This document shows positions 56,925 to 64,000 of a stretch of 64,000 nucleotides of DNA, piece by piece. A model generated the notes under the pieces. The model was given only the letters and a program-made list of their open reading frames with translations, did not search any database and was not told where the DNA came from. Position numbers and translations under genes: made by a program. Positions within the stretch are counted from its first letter, which is position 1. Each line of letters opens with the position of its first letter. Source of the stretch: Patiria pectinifera (lineage: Eukaryota > Echinodermata > Asteroidea > Valvatida > Asterinidae); the NCBI GenBank assembly GCA_029964075.1, contig CM057142.1:36520392-36584391 (forward strand), given 5' to 3'.

Positions 56925-57452
56925 CTAAACTGAAAAATTACTTCGAAGTGCCTGTCGGTCAAAAGAAGAGGATCTACACATTTCAGAAAACAATCGCTGT
57001 TTTAGTTTTGAATCGCCGTGTAGACCATCATACAGATGAGCGAAATGGTTCCTTATAACGCTTGTGGTTTTTCCACAGTAAGTTCTCTTTGCGCTCTTCC
57101 GAACTGAATTATGCCAGGATAACGTTCTTAAGCTAACACCTTGTTGCTTGACTTGGTTGTGATTTATGATTCGAGTATTTACATCGTCTAAAGTGGCATC
57201 AAGTTCGCGTTGAAAAGAACGAAGTTCGTCTTCAGAAAGAATTGGTATTGCGAGTTTCTTACTCGACTGAAATTTGGCAAATGAAACAAGTGGAATTGTC
57301 GCAAATGCAACGTAAGTGTTGGGTCGTACAGTTAAAATTGCCTCCTTAAAATTAAGCAGTTCCCAAAATAAACTGTCGGCGGTATGCTGGGAAGGCTTAG
57401 GTACTCTTCTATCGCGAGTTGTATCATGAACAAAAGTTGTTAAATCATTCAT
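56925..57452 (-). CDS. Accessory ORF between primer-binding site and gag, 175 residues
   Basis: An intact frame starting MNDLTTFVHDTTRDRRVP, about 300 nt after the primer-binding site and ending about 50 nt before gag. It has no signal peptide or membrane segment. It is rich in polar residues, with ELLNFKEAILTVRPNTYVAF near 32-55, a helical segment SEDELRSFQRELDATLDD near 73-90 and SVIRNHFAHLYDGLHGDSKL near 132-155. I do not recognise the family. The truncated copy at 15685 keeps the last 35 codons and runs on into gag because its stop is absent. It may be an extra gag domain or a separate protein. Confidence 0.6.
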   Translation of the reverse strand: MNDLTTFVHDTTRDRRVPKPSQHTADSLFWELLNFKEAILTVRPNTYVAFATIPLVSFAKFQSSKKLAIPILSEDELRSFQRELDATLDDVNTRIINHNQVKQQGVSLRTLSWHNSVRKSAKRTYCGKTTSVIRNHFAHLYDGLHGDSKLKQRLFSEMCRSSSFDRQALRSNFSV

Positions 57453-57750
57453 TCCTGCGGCTCATCTGACTATCACTTGGTCGGATTGGTTGTAAGTATG
57501 AAGTTTCCGGACAACTGGACCTACAAGATTATAAATTTTAGCACCGCGATATGTCAAATTATCAATGGCAAAAGGAAACTGTGATGCTTTGGGATACTTG
57601 TTTGAAATTATGTCCTCGCGAATCCGCAGCGAATAAACAACGAATCATTACCTACTTATGAACTACTTATGAGAAATATGTTTATACAACGCTACGAATT
57701 TTATTTTTAATGTTAGCCGACGGAATGAAAATGCAAATGAAAGAGTTTCA

Positions 57751-57771
57751 GCCAACGTCAGGGTCACCAGT
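57751..57771 (-). other. Primer-binding site
   Basis: On the minus strand ACTGGTGACCCTGACGTTGG follows the 5' LTR directly. Confidence 0.75.
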
Positions 57772-58283
57772 TTTAGGGACTAAGTTATATTATAAATATT
57801 TACCCTAAATTAATATCTGGAGTCTGCGCTCTAAACTTGCAGCGGCTTCTTCTGGACTCCTGGTTGTTCATCAAACTTCTCTTCGTTTGGTCGATGATAT
57901 TTATTTACAGGCGTATATACAAAAACTAGTGTGTCCTTCCACGGGAACAGTCACTGTAAGGATGGTTCCTATTCCCGTATCCGGACACATATGGCATAAA
58001 AACGGCGACTGGAACTGTAGAGTAGACGACTATAACACTGCTAAGTCTCTACACAGCAAAGGAGTGGGTGGTGAAAGCACGTGCTCCTGGTTTATATACC
58101 GACGCGTAACATGGAATGCGCTGCCCTGCCCAGTCCAAAGAACTGAACACAATGGGCAATAGAGCACAAAAATGCCTAGGCCACTAGGGCAGAACTCAGA
58201 ACAAAAAAGGACTTAACTGACTTTTTATTCCTTCGGCCAGGACTGCACATAACATATACAGCTGCTGGAGGAATTTCACTACA
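57772..58283 (-). repeat. 5' LTR
   Basis: Matches 51973-52479 almost exactly. Relative to it the right copy lacks agcaaacactacctaa and keeps 24 bp that the left has lost. Confidence 0.92.
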
Positions 58284-58351
58284 GCCGCACCACTTTTGGG
58301 GCAAGCTCCATACCAGAAACCGGAGACTTTTTTTTTGGCCCAATCTCGCCG

Positions 58352-58430
58352 CGTTGAGTTACTATCTCGCCGCGGCGAATTACTATCTCGCCGCGGCGAG
58401 TGACTATTTCGCCGCGGCGAATTACTACTT
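58352..58430. repeat. 21-bp tandem repeat with cgccgcggcg core
   Basis: Four to five copies of actatctcgccgcggcgaatt. The 10-bp core is its own inverse. Minus-strand frames give RRGEIVT or SPRRDSN repeats, which are by-products. Confidence 0.8.
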
Positions 58431-58649
58431 TGTATCGGTGAGCGTCGGGCACGACAATCGCGATCCCTCCGGGTCCTATGGAACGACAAAGAGGCAGCGG
58501 CGTATCCAGGGCTTTCATCCTAGGGGACGTGAGGGGGAGAGGGCTTGAGGTTACAATGGAGAGGCGCCCCAAGATTTCATCCGTGCTGAAAACACGTACG
58601 TGAGACAAGGTTTCTTCACCGGATACTCGCCCAATACCCGCCCAATAAT

Positions 58650-58735
58650 CTTGTGTCCCACATTCCACTCGGCCGGGCCACTAGACGCCCTACATTATTC
58701 CGTGTTGCACTCGCGCTCGCGGGATAACTAATAAT
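58650..58735. repeat. Degenerate half of the intron-6 palindromic MITE
   Basis: tgtgtcccacattccac, ctacattattccgtgtt and ctcgcgctcgcgggataac match one arm of 45531-45666. Confidence 0.65.
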
Positions 58736-58927
58736 AACTATCGCTATTCAATTTTCAGGGGACGTTACAATAAACAGCCACTCGCGAAAGAAATGCGCAC
58801 AAAATCGTTGAAAAAAATTGACTTGTATAATTCTGCCAGCCAATCCTGGTAACTCATATTGAGGTGGTTTTTCTGGGGGGGGGCGACTGGGGGTGCGAAC
58901 TTTTTATGGGGGGGGCGTGATAGGTTT

Positions 58928-59012
58928 TTGCAATCATTGGTGAAATATCGCAATCGGTTATCGATTTTCGCGATCGGTGATGAACTTTGCAATCGGTGAT
59001 GGGCTTTCACGA
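58928..59012. repeat. Short degenerate tandem repeat, about 20 bp
   Basis: Four variants of gcaatcggtgatgaattttc in a row, near a poly-G run at 58877-58915. Confidence 0.55.
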
Positions 59013-59198
59013 TGAAGAAACGTCAATACTGGTCACCGGTTAAGTTGACCTAAAAGGCGCGCGTGGGGAAAATCGTTCTAAAGGTTCCCCAATCTTTTTT
59101 CTAGGAATCCTTACATCAAGTTGTTATTTCACGAGTAGTTGAACACTAATAATATTCTGAATTTTTGCTTAATCTGTTGCAGACGCTTGTGTTACACC

Positions 59199-60219
59199 CA
59201 GAGGTGGCAGCAAGTCATTGTTTGCAAGTCCAAGTCAAGTCACAAGTCATTGTTTGCAAGTCCAAGTCAAGTCACAAGTCATTAGGTCCAGTCACAAGTC
59301 AAGTCACAAGTCATTAGGTCCAGTCACAAGTCAAGTCACAAGTCATTAGGTCCAGTCACAAGTCAAGTCACAAGTCATTTGGCATGTTTGGTCAAAACAC
59401 AAGTCAAGTCACAAGTATCTTTGTCCAAGAACACGTCAAGTTGCACATTATTTTGTTCAGCTTTAAAAAGAACCTGGCGTTAACTTACGAGTTATTTTGA
59501 ACATGCCTCCTTAATTCCCCCTTTTCAATGTGTTGCAATTACTATTCTTGTAGTTTATCACATATCCGTCCAATATTAGCCATTTGTATACTTTATAAAT
59601 GTACTTTACATTGTAGAAATAAATGTTGAGATGACATGAAAAAAAAATTCACTCACTCGATTACATGTAGTATACTAACACTTTATTGTTCAATTTTCAT
59701 GTATACTAAACGCCTACCAATGGGTTAAGCTATCCGGTATTTTACATGCAATTGACAAAGGCATGCTTTCTTTTCATGAAAGGTTCCTTTCAAAGTTTGT
59801 TCAACCATTACATTAAGCAAGAGACTTGGTCATTGAAAACTGTAGTTTGTTGTGACAGTCTTATTGAAAACTTTTGAAACTTGTGGGAACTGTTCATTTT
59901 ACTGGATTCAGTCACTGCGGTCTATTTTCTGGAATGAAACTTTCTCGCTGCATCTATAAACTGCATTACAAGTCACCTTGAGTGGCCTTTTGGGCCTTGT
60001 GATGGGCGACTTCAATTAAAAATAAATCGAGTAGCGTATGACTTGGGTTGGTAACAAGTCATTTTTTTGCAAGTCCAAGTCAAGTCACAAGTCATTGTTT
60101 GCAAGTCCAAGTCAAGTCACAAGTCAAAGCTTGTATTTACAAGTCAAGTCACAAGTCACAAAAATAGCGACTCGAGTCCGACTCGAGTCCAAGTCACATG
60201 ACTCGAGTCAGCAACTCTG
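59199..60219. mobile_element. Non-autonomous hAT-type element with aagtcaagtcac arrays
   Basis: Ends CAGAGGTGGC and GCAACTCTG (inverse CAGAGTTGC) are short imperfect inverted repeats. GTTACACC flanks both sides (59191-59198, 60220-60227), a perfect 8-bp duplication. Both subterminal zones are arrays of caagtcaagtcacaagtcat: 59206-59460 on the left and 60050-60205 on the right, with tcgagtccgactcgagtcc near the right tip. The 600-bp centre has no gene. Confidence 0.88.
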
Positions 60220-60227
60220 GTTACACC

Positions 60228-61030
60228 TCCTATCACCGAGGTCAAACTCGGATTTCGCCGAGCAAAAAACATGGTCAACCGGTACGCTATACCATGGCTG
60301 GTTTGCCGCAACGTTGACGTATTATGACGTGACGTTATTAGCATATTAAGTAGCGTGACTCTGCGTGACTTCGCTTGGGCCTGGGTATAGACCAATCGAA
60401 ACCAACCAAAAAAGTTAATATTTTATTGGTGGAAAATTTGTGAAGGAGGGAGTCGTGAACTTTGTAACTGATCCATATGGAAGAACCTTATTAATACCAA
60501 TGACGCTTGCAAATATTGAAAAATGACGAACTCAAAGCCTATTTTTAAATGGAAAATACTGAACAAATCGAAACAATTTTTAGCAAATAGTAGGATTATG
60601 ATAGGGAAACAAACTCCGAAAGTATCTCTGAGATACAGTCCTCAAAAAGGGAGAAATTGATGTTCAAAGATTTTTTTCCAGCGAACATGAAAATGTCTAT
60701 GTAATGTTCATTTGTGCTTGTTTCATTCAAATCGGTCGCAGCAATCGCAAGACGGTAATTACAGTATTTACTTTCCCGCCCTCTGAGAGACGCGATTATA
60801 ATGTTCAATGGTTGGCTGGGTCATCCTCATCCCGTACGCTACTCCGTAAACCTGGCAAGTGGTTAAATCGCCTGTTGCCGCGTATTGAACTTCGTATTCT
60901 TTCTTAATTTATTCTTAACAAAAGAGAAGGGACAACTTAATTATTTCATAAGTTATTTCATTTATCGGATCGTGCTAAAGGAATTAGAACGCCAAAAAGT
61001 GTATTTTAGATTGTTTGCTTCTCGTATTTC
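60228..61030. other. No gene recognised
   Basis: Short open frames only; composition balanced. Confidence 0.4.
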
Positions 61031-61111
61031 AAGGGTCTGAAGCATGGAAAGATGAAGTAGAAAAAAATCCGCTGTTTACAATTAAAGTGGCAGCCAGTTT
61101 CTGCCTAATAA

Positions 61112-61447
61112 GCTCTGTTCAGATTTCATGCGAATGCAAACGAATTTGACGTCATGAAAGTTCGCTGTGAGGGACACCCGAGTTAAAATATGTTCAACTT
61201 TTACGAATCCGCAGCCTGCACTTGCCATGACCACACAAATTCGCGTTTGCTTTTGCGCCGAGTATAGCCCGGTTAATACTCGGCGCGAAAGCGAAAGCGA
61301 ACGCGAATTTGTGACGTCGTGGCAAATATTCGCGCTGCGAATTCGTAAAAGTTGAACATATTTCAACTTGAGCGAATTTCGCAGCGAATGCTTCGTGACG
61401 TCAAATTCGCTTCGCATTCGTATTCGCGTGAAGTATAAACCGGACTT
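61112..61447. mobile_element. 330-bp palindromic MITE
   Basis: The arms fold on gcgccgagtatagcccggttaatactcggcgc (61255-61286). Shared inverse blocks: ttcatgcgaatgcaaacgaa with ttcgtattcgcgtgaa, aatttgacgtca with tgacgtcaaatt, gttcaacttttacgaat with attcgtaaaagttgaac. Tgacgtca sites lie symmetrically in both arms. A partial copy is at 10905-11125. Confidence 0.8.
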
Positions 61448-61457
61448 ATGAACTGGG

Positions 61458-61735
61458 CTTATCATAGGCGTATTTTCCGCCGTTTCCTGACTATAGCACT
61501 CCTTGAACAAGACATTAACAAAATGAGGACCCGCCAACAAATGGCAGAGGAACTTTTACGAATTCGCAGCGCGAATACTTGCCATACGTCACAAACTCGC
61601 GTTCGCTTTCGCTTTTGCGCCGAGCATGAACCGGGCTTAACATGCGTTTTTCCAGCCGTTTCCTGACTGGCGTTCCTTGAACAAGTCATTGACACAATGA
61701 GAGCTCGCCAACAGAGAGCTGGATAGCTCAGTTCG
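61458..61735. repeat. Partial duplication next to the palindrome
   Basis: gccgtttcctgact..agc.ctccttgaacaag.cattaaca..atgag occurs at 61479-61525 and again at 61650-61705. Between them, cttttacgaattcgcagcgc and gttcgctttcgcttttgcgcc repeat one arm of the palindrome. Confidence 0.6.
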
Positions 61736-61964
61736 AACTGGACACCAATATGACACCTATATTTGCGCTATTCATGGCGGAATGTTTTGCCGACATTTCG
61801 TTATGCAATCCTTGAAAATACCCCTTTTGAGTCTGTTTTTATTTTCGTGCTCATGCAAATGTTCATATTCATGAACAAAATTGTAGTCTCATTCTAAGAA
61901 GAATTCCATGTTGTTTAAGTACGTGTTTTACTTTAACCTCGAATATTCAGTCATATAATACTAG

Positions 61965-64000
61965 AAGTGTTTCAAAGAAAAATATTCACGTTTGTTGCAA
62001 TAGGACTTCAATGTTTAAAATAGCCTTATTTATCGGGTATTAACTTCCGGAAAAGTCTGAGTGACCTGATTCAAGCATCTTTAACTTTATCATTATTCGT
62101 AAAAAAAAAAAAAAGCTACAAACTCAATTGCTGAACTTTTTATAATGTTTGATAAATAAAACTACCATCAAGTTTTCAATTAAAACGTTAGGCCAACGCA
62201 AGATCATCTTCAGAAATTGTTGCAACTGTGAAAGTTTAGAACAAGTTCAGTATGAACAATTTTGAATCTTTTGCAAGATATCATTAAATACCTTAATACA
62301 TCTACTTTCTATTACTGATTCATACACCCGCTACCATGAAGTAAAATAGTTGAAGATTAAGATGAAATGTCATACAGTATTGCTTTGACATTGCCCAAAT
62401 TTGACTTTAGAAACTACAGTTTTTTATTGCGAAATATAAAACAACATAGTAGAGGAAATAAAAATTAAACGCACTGGAAAAGATGTCAGCATCGCTGATG
62501 GCCAAAAACACTGCTTTCCCATATTTGTTTTGCCGTCGCAACATTCATTAACAAAACCAAGGCAAACTTTATGTTGTAATAGTAATGACCGCGTCTGTGC
62601 ATAATTCGTGCTTGTCAATATGGCCCGTGTTTGCACGTCGTAGATACATATGACAGGGTGTGGTTGAAATCATTCTTCTATTGGTTAAAACATGTCAAGT
62701 GACTTTTTATCATCATATATGGCTATTTGGTTAATGTTTATCTCGGGATTTCCCAGATAACCTCTGTACAATCTACCTAGGAGTAGATTAAATCGTTTAC
62801 CATTGGTTAAACGTGCCATGTGACTTTCCGTGGTCATGGTAATACTGACGTAAATGCGCGATTCGGGGTTTCCTTGCTGATCTTAAAGGGCCGATTTACT
62901 CGCCACAGAAGTTGTAATGTAGAAATCGTCAAACATTACAGTTATGGTGCTGCTTTTATTGTGTTACGAGAATGCTCACTTTAAATCAAAAACATGGGAT
63001 TTCAGTTTAATATTGCAGATGACAACGGTTTCGAACATTTTAAGAACACACACAGGGCATTTTGGAAGTCATCCACTATATAGCCAATCTAATAATATGA
63101 GTCAGGTAAGAATTACTTTTCGTTTGGAATTCGCTGGGAAGTTTGGTTGGAAAATTTCTCTAATATTTCCGCTCGACAATTTGTCGTGGGTCTGGTCTGG
63201 TGCACTTACAAAAATTTCAAAAAGTAATAACAATGAAAACATAAACAAACAAACACAATCTAACACAATAATATGAATAGGAAAATATTGTAACTGAAAA
63301 CATGTTAAGCTAACGCTTAAAAAACGCAAACAAAGAAGAAAACAGCAACGACAACAACCAACTTGACCAACGGGGTTCAGGAGGCAGTGGGCCGGTTTGA
63401 ATCAGATACAGAAGCGGGTGCTGCAATCTGTGACTTTACATTTTAATCATAAAGGTACAAAAAACACCATGCATTTAACCAAAAACTACGTCAGTGCTCC
63501 ATTATAGTCAGCGGACATTTAATGGTTATTTTACTTTCTTACACATTTTATCTTCGATGTTATTTAAGAACAGAGTTCGGTTAAGGAAAACGTATAGTTC
63601 ACATTCCTTTTTTTCTTAGTTTGGCGATTCCCATTTGAGCGTTATGTGCTGAATTTTTGAGGTGTTATACACGAAAAGCTCAGTTTTTAAGTTTTATTTT
63701 TATTCTGTTTACTATGTTTTGTTGATTATTTATTTACTATATCTAGTAATATTGGTCTTGGTTGTGCTGCTTTTAAAGCTTGTTTATATATACATAATCG
63801 GTGATTAATAATTATATATCATAGCTACTTTGTTCTAAACTTATGTAACGTATTTTTGTAACTTTATTTGACTTTTTCTTTTTTTATAACGACAACTTTA
63901 TTTAATGGGTTTTTTTTGGTATTCAATTATGTCATTCAGCTTGGAGAACCCCTCGACAGGAACAATGTTTCTTTTGGGCAATCCTTCTGGAGCTGAATGG
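61965..64000. repeat. Abundant repeat family, copy F (runs off the window)
   Basis: Starts near gtgtttcaaagaaa and follows copy E to gaaaagctcag (63684), where an AT-rich module shared with copy B replaces the rest. That module ends in the 24-codon motif at the window edge. Confidence 0.65.
63929..64000 (+). other. 24-codon conserved motif, copy 2
   Basis: MSFSLENPSTGTMFLLGN then PSGAEW, cut by the window end. See 10237-10308. Confidence 0.45.

Larger units (their letters stand above)
51973..58283 (-). mobile_element. Complete but disabled Ty3/gypsy element
   Basis: 6.3 kb with LTRs 51973-52479 and 57772-58283, and GCCG duplicated at 51969-51972 and 58284-58287. Order on the minus strand: 5' LTR, primer-binding site, accessory ORF, gag, protease, RT, RNase H, integrase, polypurine tract, 3' LTR: the usual Ty3/gypsy order, unlike the element at the left edge. 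LTRs are nearly identical apart from one deletion in each (about 15 bp in the right, 24 bp in the left), so insertion is fairly recent. Several stops, homopolymer frame breaks, a lost protease motif and a MITE in integrase show it cannot act on its own. Confidence 0.92.

Noticed and set aside
58279-58668. 129-codon minus-strand frame with RRGEIVT repeats
   Set aside because: By-product of the 21-bp tandem repeat; starts and ends in unrelated repeats.
59206-60205. Regular direct repeats resembling a CRISPR array
   Set aside because: No unique spacers of even length, eukaryotic context, and a clear transposon boundary with 8-bp duplications.

Overview
This is a window of animal nuclear DNA, most likely from a marine invertebrate. 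The evidence is split genes with GT-AG introns, a THAP-domain gene, Ty3/gypsy and LINE relics, many MITE-like palindromes, foldback and hAT-like elements, and long poly-C/poly-G runs. A deuterostome (amphioxus, hemichordate or echinoderm) would fit, but nothing visible fixes the phylum. Gene density is very low. About 60 kb is intergenic DNA built from nested, mostly degenerate mobile elements.

Only two cellular protein genes are convincing. (1) A minus-strand 541-residue GTPase at 23054-24679 has an AIG1/septin-like P-loop domain followed by a Cys/His cluster between coiled-coil segments. (2) A plus-strand gene of at least eleven coding exons at 42601-47756 has an N-terminal THAP zinc finger, then an RNase-H-like, transposase-derived body and a Lys-rich tail. 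Its exon 8/9 junction is out of phase, so it is either damaged or contains an exon not recognised here.

Layout: 1-3477, 3' half of a Ty3/gypsy element with integrase upstream of reverse transcriptase (Gmr1-like order) and its 3' LTR. 3478-13700, several copies or pieces of an abundant repeat family plus small palindromes and tandem duplications. 13710-16645, a hAT-type MITE, an element with subterminal repeats, and an LTR-leader-gag fragment of a second gypsy family. 16646-22900, AT-rich DNA and repeats without genes. 23054-24679, the GTPase. 25070-33500, a minisatellite, a LINE relic, MITEs and a long imperfect inverted repeat. 34248-37402, a foldback transposon with 53-bp tandem repeats in its inverted arms, inserted into a LINE 3' end. 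38140-42000, repeats, a hAT MITE and a tandemly duplicated element. 42600-47760, the THAP gene. 49158-51476, the best copy of the abundant repeat. 51973-58283, a complete but multiply disabled minus-strand gypsy element with both LTRs and a 4-bp target duplication. 58350-64000, short tandem arrays, a 1-kb hAT-type element, a 330-bp palindrome and another abundant-repeat copy.

The most unusual signals are: the foldback element; the abundant repeat, whose copies keep a short exon bounded by splice signals and, in the best copy, a TATA box on the minus strand; a 24-codon motif in two repeat copies that differs mainly at third codon positions; and an extra open reading frame between the primer-binding site and gag of the second gypsy family. 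Calls rest on reading the sequence and on family knowledge; no search was run.
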